From Pseudomonadota bacterium (GTDB lineage: Bacteria; Pseudomonadota; Alphaproteobacteria; Rhizobiales; Xanthobacteraceae), in the NCBI GenBank assembly GCA_963205465.1, contig CAUJKG010000248.1:1-6438 (forward strand): a stretch of DNA of 6,438 bases, given 5' to 3'. Of this stretch, positions 1 through 5,718 are shown in pieces. Position 1 is the first letter of the stretch. Every line of letters starts with the position of its first letter. The position numbers and the translations under genes were made by a program. The notes under the pieces were generated by a model that worked only from the letters and a program-made list of their open reading frames with translations, did no database searches and was not told the origin of the DNA.

Positions 1-620
1 AATCCGGCGAAGTAAAACCCGGCCATGAAGGCAAGAATGATGAGCGGGCGGACAATGTAGCCCGGCACCAGCGCCATATCGATCCAGTTATAGGATCGCG
101 AGATGCCATCCTGCGCGGCGCTGAGCGCATGCATCGGCAGGCAGGCGCACATCAGCACCAGCGGCACGACATAGTGATTGTCGAGATGCGCTTTGAAGGT
201 CAGGAGCACCGCGATGGTAATGCCGCCGACCAGCGTGGCAATGCCCATGACCAGCCAGCGGCTTGCGAAGAGATAACCGCGCAGCCGCGGCGCATCATCT
301 TGGGCGGTGTACTCCGGAATAAAGCGTTGCGCGGCGGTGCAGAGCCCGAGCGGCACCAGACTCCCGATCAGGAGAAGCCAGGTCCAGACATAGACATAGA
401 CGCCGAATTCGTAGCGGCCCATCCAGCGCGCCAGTACGATCTGCGAAAGAAACGCAACTGCCGCTCCGGCGACGCGAATGATGAAGGCGGTCGCGGCACC
501 ACGCCGCGCAACCGAATGATCGCTGTTGCCCGAAAACAGGCCAAGGACACGCGCCGGCAAGCCGCGCACGATCTCGCGCAGGTTTTGCGGCTCCATTCGA
601 TCCTGATTGGCAATCGACAC
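1..620 (-). CDS. Wzx/MOP-type polysaccharide (oligosaccharide) flippase, N-terminal part, cut by window edge
   Basis: Only the first 206 codons are inside the window; the frame is open to base 1. The translation is strongly hydrophobic, with probable membrane helices near residues 43-64, 73-95, 118-141, 150-170 and 186-206, after a roughly 40-residue cytoplasmic N-terminus. The stretches ARWMGRYEFGVY (64-75) and AAQRFIPEY (96-104) are typical of the polysaccharide-synthesis/flippase branch of the MOP superfamily. Members move undecaprenyl-linked or other lipid-linked glycans across the inner membrane for LPS, capsule or exopolysaccharide assembly; the substrate cannot be told from sequence. 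I chose GTG at 620 because AGGGAG lies 6 bases upstream on the coding strand. ATG 656 has no ribosome site, and ATG 596 has AGGA only 3 bases away. It is the last visible gene on its strand, 92 bases after the DUF924 gene, so it may be a separate unit. Family call is firm; start is likely. Confidence 0.85.
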   Translation of the reverse strand, partial: MSIANQDRMEPQNLREIVRGLPARVLGLFSGNSDHSVARRGAATAFIIRVAGAAVAFLSQIVLARWMGRYEFGVYVYVWTWLLLIGSLVPLGLCTAAQRFIPEYTAQDDAPRLRGYLFASRWLVMGIATLVGGITIAVLLTFKAHLDNHYVVPLVLMCACLPMHALSAAQDGISRSYNWIDMALVPGYIVRPLIILAFMAGFYFAG

Positions 621-712
621 GCCAATCTCCCTGCGTCCACGAGCTTTTGCTCGCATTTTAGGGAGAGCTAACAGAGCGCCGTTAAGAAACCGTTCAGAAA
701 ATACTTTATCGC
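621..712. other. 92-bp gap between the DUF924 gene and the flippase gene
   Basis: This gap is more AT-rich than the flanking genes. Besides the anti-Shine-Dalgarno structure at 626-666, it holds two CCGTT copies (679-683 and 690-694) and a distant GAGCG/CGCTC pair (674-678 with 710-714). I find no stem followed by a T-run on the minus strand, so there is no clear terminator for the upstream genes. I also find no convincing -35/-10 pair for the flippase. Read-through from the upstream genes is therefore possible. Confidence 0.5.
626..666 (-). promoter_or_regulatory. Leader structure that could hide the flippase ribosome-binding site
   Basis: In the minus-strand transcript, UCUCCCU (666-660) is a perfect 7-nt complement of AGGGAGA (632-626), which contains the Shine-Dalgarno of the GTG start at 620. 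Between the two arms sits a nested hairpin, CGAGC-AAAA-GCUCG (653-640). The whole element lies between the DUF924 stop and the flippase start. The inverted repeats are seen directly; a role in translational control is inference. If translation instead began at ATG 656, most of the element would be coding. Confidence 0.4.
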
Positions 713-1255
713 TCAGCCCGAAAAGCCGCCGCCTTCGAGATAAGCAATCTCTTCGGGTGTGGATTCACGGCCCAGAATTGCGTTCCGGTGCGGGAACCGA
801 CCGAAGCGCGCAATCGCGTCGCGGTGAATCTCGGCATACTTAATATTTTCTTCCGTTCCGCCCTGCGCCATCAGCGCGACGCAACGCTCCTGATCGGAGA
901 GTGCTTCGGAATGCATATAGGGCATATAGAAAAACGTGTGTAAGGCCGGATCGACCGCCTTGTCGCGGGCTTCCGCAATCGCGCGATCCGCCACCTGCTT
1001 CGCCTTCTCATCGCCCTCGAATGCCCGCGGCGTGCCGCGAAACATGTTGCGCGGGAATTGATCGAGCAAAAGCACGAGCGCGAGCGCGCCGTCAGCCGAG
1101 CGTTCCCAGTGTTCCAATTCGCCGCGCATCCCGGCTTCGTAGGTTTCCAGAAAGCGCGTACGAACCGTTTCGTCGAAAGAGGGGTCCGCCTCAAACCACT
1201 TCTCGGGCCCCGCATCTTTCCAGAACAGGATGATTTCTTCCGGCTGCGCGATCAT
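713..1255 (-). CDS. DUF924 family protein (TPR-like fold, function unknown)
   Basis: A complete 180-residue protein, matching the usual 180-200 residues of the DUF924 family. The family signature is visible throughout: EEIILFWKDAGPEKWF near the N-terminus (6-21), LLLDQFPRNMFRGTPRAFEGD (62-82), HTFFYMPYMHSE (106-117), and the C-terminal RFGRFPHRN-LGR-ST-EE-YL-GGFSG (150-180). Members are soluble, mostly helical and predicted TPR-like; no reaction has been established that I know of. There is no signal peptide or membrane segment, so it should be cytoplasmic. Its ATG lies 2 bases after the TAG of the acyl-CoA synthetase and has only a weak ribosome site, which suggests translational coupling to that gene. 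Whether it acts in fatty-acid metabolism is unknown; adjacency is the only hint. Confidence 0.93.
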   Translation of the reverse strand: MIAQPEEIILFWKDAGPEKWFEADPSFDETVRTRFLETYEAGMRGELEHWERSADGALALVLLLDQFPRNMFRGTPRAFEGDEKAKQVADRAIAEARDKAVDPALHTFFYMPYMHSEALSDQERCVALMAQGGTEENIKYAEIHRDAIARFGRFPHRNAILGRESTPEEIAYLEGGGFSG

Positions 1256-1257
1256 TT

Positions 1258-3042
1258 CTAGAGCCTGAACCCTTTCGTCTGGATTTTCTCGTAGAGCGCC
1301 AAGTCTAGCGGCACAAAGGCCCCCTGCACAGGATCGTTGAAATAAATCTCGTCTTTCACCGCCGCTGGATCGAAACCTTCTTTCACGAGATCAACCTTGC
1401 GCTGCTTGAAAGTTCCGGTGATGTCGAGTTCCCGTTTCAACCGAATGAAAATCGGCCGCGCATATTCGGGCAGCGACTTCGTGACATGCGCGCGCAACGC
1501 CGCAAGATCGAGCGGACCGCCGGAGACGACCGCGATCATGCCGGCCTTGCCGTCATAGCCCTTGACCGGAACGCCGTAGACGGTCGCTTCCTGCACGCCG
1601 GGAAATACAGTGAAGGCTTCGGAGACTTCCGAGGTCGATACGTTCTCGCCCTTCCAGCGAAACGTATCCCCGATGCGATCGATGAAATAGAAGTAGCCTT
1701 TGGCATCCTGCCGCAGGAGATCGCCGGTGCGGAACCACGCATCGCCCTTCTCGAAAACGTCGTGGAGAATCTTTTTCTTGGTGGCCTCCGGATCGGCATA
1801 GCCTTCGAAGCGGTTCGTGGGCTTGCTGGGATCGTTCAGAATCTGTCCGATCGCTTCTCCCACCTCGCCCGGCTCGCAAGTGACGCAGAAACCGCTACTG
1901 TCGCGTACCGGCTGTTCTGTCTCGACATCGAACTTCACGATGCGGGTCGGAAAGCGGTGCGCGAGATATTTCGGCAGCCGGCCGACCGCTCCCGGCGTGC
2001 CATCGAAATTGAAGCTCGCGACATTGCCCTCGGTCGCGGCATAAAACTCCAGAATGCGCGGAATCCGAAAGCGTTTCTGAAACTGCGGCCAGACATCGGG
2101 CCGCATGCCATTGCCGCAGCAAACACGGATGGAATGTTTCTGCTCGTTGTCGTTCGGCGGCGCGGTAACAAGATAGCGGCAGAGTTCACCGATATAGATG
2201 AAGGCGGTGCATTTCCATTTGACGCAGTCGTCCCAGAACTCGCGCGCGGAAAACTTTTCCCGGATCACGACCGTACCGCCGCCGATCAGCGTTGCGCCGG
2301 TCGCGACCATGCCGCCGTTGGAGTGATACATCGGAAGGCAGTCATACATGCGGTCGGAAGGTTTCGTGCCGATAGCGCCGGCAAAGCCGTTTGCCGCCAG
2401 CATCAGGCGGTAATGGTTGATGTTCGCTGCCTTCGGCAATCCGGTCGTGCCGCTGGTATAGATAAAGAGCGCGCGATCGTTGATATCGAGATCAGGACGG
2501 TCGGCGGCTGGGATCGGCGCATCATCCATCGCAGCCACCGCCGGCTCGATGCGGTCATATGTGGCTGACTCGCCATGCACCCATAGCTTCGGCGTTACCG
2601 AAAGCTGATCCTTCGCGCTTTCAAGCGACTTGATGAGCCGCGAGTCGACGATGACGTGCTTGGGCGACACGATCGAGATCGAATGCGCAAGCGGCGTGCC
2701 GATGAGGTTCGTGTTCAGGAGCGCAACCACACCGCCCGCCCGCAGGACGCCGAGCCAGATCACAAGATATTCAGGCCGGTTCAGCATCAGAAGACAGACG
2801 ACGTCGCCTTTGCCGACACCTTGCGCTCGCGCCCAGCGCGCATATTGATTCGCGCGCCGGTCGAGTTCGCGATAGGTGAAGCGCTCGCGTTCGGAGACCA
2901 GCGCTTCCTTGTCGCCGTATTGTCCGGCGAGTTCCTCGACCACCCAGGGGAAAATCCGCTTCGGATTTTTCGCGATCGGTGTCGTCTTGCGCAATGTCGA
3001 GAGTGCACCGCGCAGATATTTGAGTTCCTGCACCAGCCCCAT
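1258..3042 (-). CDS. FATP-type long/very-long-chain acyl-CoA synthetase (AMP-binding)
   Basis: A complete 594-residue member of the ANL (adenylate-forming) superfamily, in the fatty-acid-transport-protein/SLC27-like branch. It would activate fatty acids with ATP and CoA to acyl-CoA through an acyl-adenylate, often driving uptake by trapping. Visible motifs, in order: the P-loop YTSGTTGLPK (195-204); EFYAATEGN (332-340); WFRTGDLL (436-443); DRIGDTFRWKGENVST (455-470), which is diagnostic of the FATP branch; and the C-terminal TGTFKQRKVDLVKEGFDP (542-559) carrying the likely catalytic lysine region. No conserved motif is missing. ATG 3042 is preferred because GGAGGG sits 7 bases upstream and family homology begins here. 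A longer in-frame reading back to 3312 would run into the GTPase gene and is not supported. The DUF924 gene follows 2 bases after its stop. Chain-length preference cannot be read from the sequence. Confidence 0.94.
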   Translation of the reverse strand: MGLVQELKYLRGALSTLRKTTPIAKNPKRIFPWVVEELAGQYGDKEALVSERERFTYRELDRRANQYARWARAQGVGKGDVVCLLMLNRPEYLVIWLGVLRAGGVVALLNTNLIGTPLAHSISIVSPKHVIVDSRLIKSLESAKDQLSVTPKLWVHGESATYDRIEPAVAAMDDAPIPAADRPDLDINDRALFIYTSGTTGLPKAANINHYRLMLAANGFAGAIGTKPSDRMYDCLPMYHSNGGMVATGATLIGGGTVVIREKFSAREFWDDCVKWKCTAFIYIGELCRYLVTAPPNDNEQKHSIRVCCGNGMRPDVWPQFQKRFRIPRILEFYAATEGNVASFNFDGTPGAVGRLPKYLAHRFPTRIVKFDVETEQPVRDSSGFCVTCEPGEVGEAIGQILNDPSKPTNRFEGYADPEATKKKILHDVFEKGDAWFRTGDLLRQDAKGYFYFIDRIGDTFRWKGENVSTSEVSEAFTVFPGVQEATVYGVPVKGYDGKAGMIAVVSGGPLDLAALRAHVTKSLPEYARPIFIRLKRELDITGTFKQRKVDLVKEGFDPAAVKDEIYFNDPVQGAFVPLDLALYEKIQTKGFRL

Positions 3043-3049
3043 CTTCAAG

Positions 3050-3055
3050 CCCTCC
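3050..3055 (-). promoter_or_regulatory. Ribosome-binding site of the acyl-CoA synthetase
   Basis: GGAGGG on the minus strand, 7 bases before ATG 3042. It decides the start over the upstream in-frame codons. ACCGGAG, which includes most of this site (3058-3052), has a perfect complement upstream at 3105-3099. Confidence 0.8.
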
Positions 3056-3115
3056 GGTAGCGCGGTTTGCGGCGCTTTCACGCGCATGAGCTTCCGACAC
3101 CGGAGCGGAAGGGGG

Positions 3116-3145
3116 CAAGTGCGAAGAGAACAAGTGCGAAGAGAA
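3116..3145. repeat. Exact tandem duplication, 2 x 15 bp
   Basis: CAAGTGCGAAGAGAA occurs at 3116-3130 and again, with no mismatch and no spacer, at 3131-3145. It lies just past the stop codon of the GTPase gene (3154-3152), outside both coding regions. Exactness and abutment suggest a recent slippage duplication. On the transcript strand the unit is pyrimidine-rich at its 5' end (TTCTCTTC). Confidence 0.9.
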
Positions 3146-3151
3146 GAAGCG

Positions 3152-4315
3152 CTAGCGGATCGCGAGCGGATTGTCGGTGAGTGCCGCTTTGTCGGGTGTA
3201 TCGACCTGCGGAACGCCCTGGAAGGCAGCGAACATCTTCCGCACCATTTCCGGCGCGAGATCCTTGGTGATGAACACCATGCGGCTTCTGCGGTCGGCAT
3301 CGGGCCAGGCATCGAGCCGCGCCGGCGGATGCATCAGATGCTGCACGACATGGAACACCACCGGCCGCTCGGGATCGTCGGCAAGCTGCACGATGCCTTT
3401 CATGCGCAGAATCTTGTCGCCATGCGCGGAGCGCAAGAGGTCGAGAAACATCTCGAGCGTATTCAGCGCGACCGGCGTTTCGGTCGCGATACTGAAAGCC
3501 TTGATCGAAGCGTCATGCCGTGACGCCTGATCGTGCTTGTGGCCGTGATGGTCGTGGTGATGGTGATGGCCATGACCATGATGATGATCATGGCGGTGAT
3601 GCGCGTCTTCTTCCGCAGCGATCACCGCTTCCTCGCGAAGCCAGCGCGCGACATCCGGAATTTTGCTTTCCGGATTATAGAGCCCGGCATTGATCAGCGC
3701 TTCGGCGCGGACCTCGCCTTCCAGCACGATCGCCGCGGGATTGAGTTTTTTCAGCCGCTCACGCAGCGCTGGAAGCTGCGCCGCACCTTCCGGCAGATCG
3801 GTCTTGGTAATCACGATGCGATCGGCCATCGCCGCCTGCTTCACTGCCTCTTCGTGATGGTCGAGCGTCTTCATGCCATTCACGGCATCGACCAGCGTCA
3901 CGACGCCATCGAGACGATAGCGCAACGTGAGATAAGGCTGCGTCATAATGATGTGAATGACGGATGCCGGGTCGGCGATTCCGGTGGTCTCGATCACCAC
4001 GCGATTGAAAGGCTTGCAGCGGCCGTTGTCGCGCGCGCGCAGCAGATTTTCGAGCGAGTTCACGAGATCGCCGCGCACCGCGCAGCACAGACACCCGCTC
4101 GAAAGCAGGATTACGCCTTCCTCGACGATTTCATAGAGATTGTGGTCGATTCCGATATCGCCGACTTCATTGACGAGCACGGCCGTGTCGGAAAGCGCCG
4201 GGTCTTTCAACAAACGATTGAGCAGCGTCGTCTTCCCCGCGCCGAGAAAGCCAGTGAAGACACTAAGCGGGAGCGGTTCGATCGGTCCGGCCTGCCGCGC
4301 AGGCTTTTCGCTCAC
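3152..4315 (-). CDS. COG0523/CobW-family GTPase with histidine-rich metal-binding insert
   Basis: A complete 387-residue G3E-type P-loop GTPase. It has the Walker A GFLGAGKTT (22-30), VNEVGDIGIDH (48-58), the family's metal site GCLCC (74-78), ETTGIADP (109-116), the ITKTDL guanine-specificity segment (169-174) and a CobW C-terminal domain from about 270 to the end. Between the domains, residues 239-261 hold 16 histidines in 23 positions. Family members insert or traffic metals (cobalt in CobW, zinc in ZNG1/YeiR/ZigA types). The His-rich stretch fits zinc, cobalt or nickel binding, but the client cannot be named. With no cobalamin gene nearby, a zinc metallochaperone role is more likely than CobW proper; that is inference. 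The GTG start overlaps the stop of the carboxypeptidase gene by 4 bases (GTGA), so the two are probably co-translated. Confidence 0.94.
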   Translation of the reverse strand: MSEKPARQAGPIEPLPLSVFTGFLGAGKTTLLNRLLKDPALSDTAVLVNEVGDIGIDHNLYEIVEEGVILLSSGCLCCAVRGDLVNSLENLLRARDNGRCKPFNRVVIETTGIADPASVIHIIMTQPYLTLRYRLDGVVTLVDAVNGMKTLDHHEEAVKQAAMADRIVITKTDLPEGAAQLPALRERLKKLNPAAIVLEGEVRAEALINAGLYNPESKIPDVARWLREEAVIAAEEDAHHRHDHHHGHGHHHHHDHHGHKHDQASRHDASIKAFSIATETPVALNTLEMFLDLLRSAHGDKILRMKGIVQLADDPERPVVFHVVQHLMHPPARLDAWPDADRRSRMVFITKDLAPEMVRKMFAAFQGVPQVDTPDKAALTDNPLAIR

Positions 4316-5550
4316 GATTGACGATCCGGCCGCTTGAGAGGCATCGGCGCGACTTTCGGCAGCCGCAGCGGGCGCTCCGGTTTCTCAGCCTGCGGACCGA
4401 AACCGTCGGGCAGCGGCGCGAAAGGAGAATTCGCATTCGCCTTATAGCCCGGCGGCACGACTTCCATGCGTCCGTTGATCAGTGCGACCTGGATCGGGCG
4501 GCCGCGCTCGTCGCGCGCGGGACCGGTATGGACACGGATCGGGGGCATTGATGGCGGCAGGTCGTTCAGAAGATTGGCGCGGCCGGCACGCATCGGATCG
4601 TCGTCATCATCGTGCTCGTCGCCGGAATCAGACGCGGCAACCCGCCGGTTGCGCTTCTTCCCGCACATCTGCTCCCACATATTCGCCGGATCCTGCGAAA
4701 GATTGGCGATCGCCGTCACGTTTCTGGATCCGCCAAGCAGCACGTCGAGACCGAAACCGGGCTGAAAACCGCGCTCGAACAGCATGGCCGCCTGCTCGGC
4801 GCGAGCAACGGCATTCGGCGAACCGAGCACGACCGCGATCAGCCTGCGATTGCCGCGATGCGCGGAGGCGACGAGATTGAAGCCGGAGGCGCAAATGAAG
4901 CCGGTCTTCATACCGTCCGCGCCGGGATAGCGGTCGATCAGCCGGTTGTAATTTCTGAGCATGCGCTTGCCGACCTGCAGCGCCGGAATCCGGAAATACA
5001 TTTCGTGTTCCGGAAAATCGCGCGTGATTGCCTGCGCAAGCAGCGCCATGTCGCGCGCGGTGGTCACCTGCTCGTCGTCCGGCAATCCGTGCGGATTGCG
5101 AAAGCGCGTCGCGGTCATGCCGAGCAACTGCGCGGTCGCGTTCATCTCGCCGACAAACGCGTCCTGCGAACCGGCAACGCCTTCAGCGAGCACGACCGCC
5201 ATGTCGTTCGCCGACTTAACCATCAGAAGCTTGATCGCGTTATCGACGGTGATGGTCTGGCCCGCGGGAAAGCCCGCCTTGGAAGGCGGCGTCGAGGCGG
5301 CAAACTGGGAAATCGGCAGCAACGAATATTTGTGCAGCCGTCCGTCGCGCATCGCGCGGAACGTGACATAGGTCGTCATCAGCTTGGTGATGGACGCCGG
5401 ATGCCAGGGCATGCCGGCTTCCTGCTCCGCGACGATCTTGCCGGTGTCGGCTTCGATCAGCACATAGGGTCCGGCGGCGGCAGGCGTCGAACACACAAGA
5501 CCCGCGCAGATCGCGAGAAGGATCGGCCGGAGGCGAAGGACTGCGAACAT
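4312..5550 (-). CDS. Serine D-alanyl-D-alanine carboxypeptidase (peptidase S11, low-molecular-weight PBP)
   Basis: A 412-residue exported enzyme that removes the terminal D-Ala from peptidoglycan stem peptides, limiting cross-linking. All three penicillin-binding motifs are present: SITK (53-56, Ser53 nucleophile), SAN (113-115) and KTG (215-217). Residues 1-26 form a signal peptide (RLRPILLAICAGLVC, then TPAAA), so it acts in the periplasm. After the catalytic domain (to about 265) comes a tail with a single cysteine, a basic patch (KKRNRR), an acidic run (DEHDDDDD, 311-318) and a proline-rich end. I see no obvious C-terminal amphipathic anchor. I chose ATG 5550 because the signal peptide begins there; in-frame ATGs at 5619 and 5652 would add a poorly suited 23- or 34-residue extension. 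No strong Shine-Dalgarno precedes 5550, so the exact start is less certain than the function. The GTPase follows in a 4-base overlap. Confidence 0.92.
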   Translation of the reverse strand: MFAVLRLRPILLAICAGLVCSTPAAAGPYVLIEADTGKIVAEQEAGMPWHPASITKLMTTYVTFRAMRDGRLHKYSLLPISQFAASTPPSKAGFPAGQTITVDNAIKLLMVKSANDMAVVLAEGVAGSQDAFVGEMNATAQLLGMTATRFRNPHGLPDDEQVTTARDMALLAQAITRDFPEHEMYFRIPALQVGKRMLRNYNRLIDRYPGADGMKTGFICASGFNLVASAHRGNRRLIAVVLGSPNAVARAEQAAMLFERGFQPGFGLDVLLGGSRNVTAIANLSQDPANMWEQMCGKKRNRRVAASDSGDEHDDDDDPMRAGRANLLNDLPPSMPPIRVHTGPARDERGRPIQVALINGRMEVVPPGYKANANSPFAPLPDGFGPQAEKPERPLRLPKVAPMPLKRPDRQS

Positions 5551-5580
5551 TGGCGGCTTGGTTCTCGTTCTCGAAATCCA

Positions 5581-5598
5581 GGGCGATCCGGATCGCCC
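5581..5598. repeat. 18-bp perfect palindrome
   Basis: GGGCGATCCGGATCGCCC is identical to its own reverse complement over all 18 bases. It lies 31-48 bases upstream of the preferred carboxypeptidase start. It could be a dimeric repressor site, or in RNA a 7-bp stem with a CCGG loop. No T-run follows on either strand, so it is not a standard terminator. Confidence 0.75.
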
Positions 5599-5651
5599 GC
5601 TTCGGTCTTCCGGGGCCATTCCTAACGCCGATTGAAGTGTCAGGCAAAGCA

Positions 5652-5681
5652 TTCACTGCACTGCGGTGATGTGCCTATAGT
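5652..5681 (+). promoter_or_regulatory. Candidate sigma-70-type promoter for the thiolase
   Basis: TTCACT (5652-5657, 4 of 6 to TTGACA) and TATAGT (5676-5681, 5 of 6 to TATAAT) are 18 bases apart. A start near 5688 would leave a leader of about 30 nt with the ribosome site well placed. The prediction is from consensus only. Confidence 0.4.
5653..5669. promoter_or_regulatory. Operator-like dyad overlapping the thiolase -35 box
   Basis: TCACTGCA-C-TGCGGTGA has two 8-base arms, of which 7 pairs match, around a single central base. It covers the candidate -35 box and part of the spacer, where a repressor dimer would block polymerase. No regulator gene is in the window, so the ligand and protein are unknown. 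Confidence 0.35.
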
Positions 5682-5705
5682 CGGAAAAAGCAGCAATTAT
5701 GGCCT

Positions 5706-5710
5706 GGAGG
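5706..5710 (+). promoter_or_regulatory. Ribosome-binding site of the thiolase
   Basis: GGAGG lies 8 bases before ATG 5719 and fixes that start. Confidence 0.85.
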
Positions 5711-5718
5711 AAAGTTCC

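Larger units (their letters stand above)
3043..3151 (-). other. 109-bp leader between the GTPase and the acyl-CoA synthetase
   Basis: This non-coding gap holds, in minus-strand order: a 15-bp exact tandem duplication (3145-3116); a hairpin CTTCCG-(9 nt)-CGGAAG (3111-3091); a weak AGCGC/GCGCT pair (3076-3059); and the ribosome site. The hairpin is not followed by a T-run, so it is not a good intrinsic terminator. The 9-nt loop, CTCCGGTGT, contains a 7-nt complement of the ribosome-binding region. No convincing promoter is seen, so transcription could continue from the GTPase or begin at a start I cannot recognise. Confidence 0.5.
5551..5718. promoter_or_regulatory. Divergent intergenic region between carboxypeptidase and thiolase
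   Basis: These 168 bases must hold the start signals of both divergent units. Facing the thiolase is a plausible -35/-10 pair (5652-5681). Facing the carboxypeptidase, TTGCCT (5647-5642) and a poor -10, TAGGAA (5624-5619), 17 bases apart, are the best I find; their match is weak. If used, they would place the transcript start downstream of ATG 5619 and favour the start at 5550. An operator-like dyad (5653-5669) and an 18-bp palindrome (5581-5598) are also here. Confidence 0.5.

Noticed and set aside
640..659. CGAGC-TTTT-GCTCG hairpin followed by ATTTT as a plus-strand terminator
   Set aside because: No plus-strand gene ends here, the stem is only 5 bp and the T-run is short. It makes more sense as the inner part of the minus-strand leader fold.
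129..671. Plus-strand open frame of 180 codons and an overlapping minus-strand frame at 368-640
   Set aside because: Both are shadows of the flippase reading frame, which is open from 620 to the left edge and gives a coherent membrane protein.
1486..2568. Plus-strand open frame of 360 codons
   Set aside because: It lies entirely antisense to the well-supported acyl-CoA synthetase, shows no family motif, and is the kind of open frame that GC-rich codon bias produces.
3043..3312. 90-codon N-terminal extension of the acyl-CoA synthetase
   Set aside because: It would overlap the GTPase 3' end, has Ser/Arg-rich non-homologous sequence, and is bypassed by a strong ribosome site before ATG 3042.
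3533..4321. Plus-strand open frame of 262 codons beginning with a Met/Val-rich, membrane-like stretch
   Set aside because: The hydrophobic start is the antisense image of the GTPase His codons (CAT/CAC read as ATG/GTG). The rest mirrors the GTPase gene.
4612..5625. Plus-strand open frame of 337 codons
   Set aside because: It is antisense to the carboxypeptidase, whose three catalytic motifs and signal peptide are clear. The frame itself has Arg-rich, featureless composition.
5551..5652. Longer carboxypeptidase starts at ATG 5619 and ATG 5652
   Set aside because: They would put 23 or 34 mostly polar residues before a complete signal peptide. AGGA abuts ATG 5619 with no spacer.
5551..5718. 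Zur box controlling the carboxypeptidase-GTPase pair
   Set aside because: I looked for an AT-rich inverted repeat of the TGTTATA...TATAACA kind and found none; the palindromes present are GC-rich.
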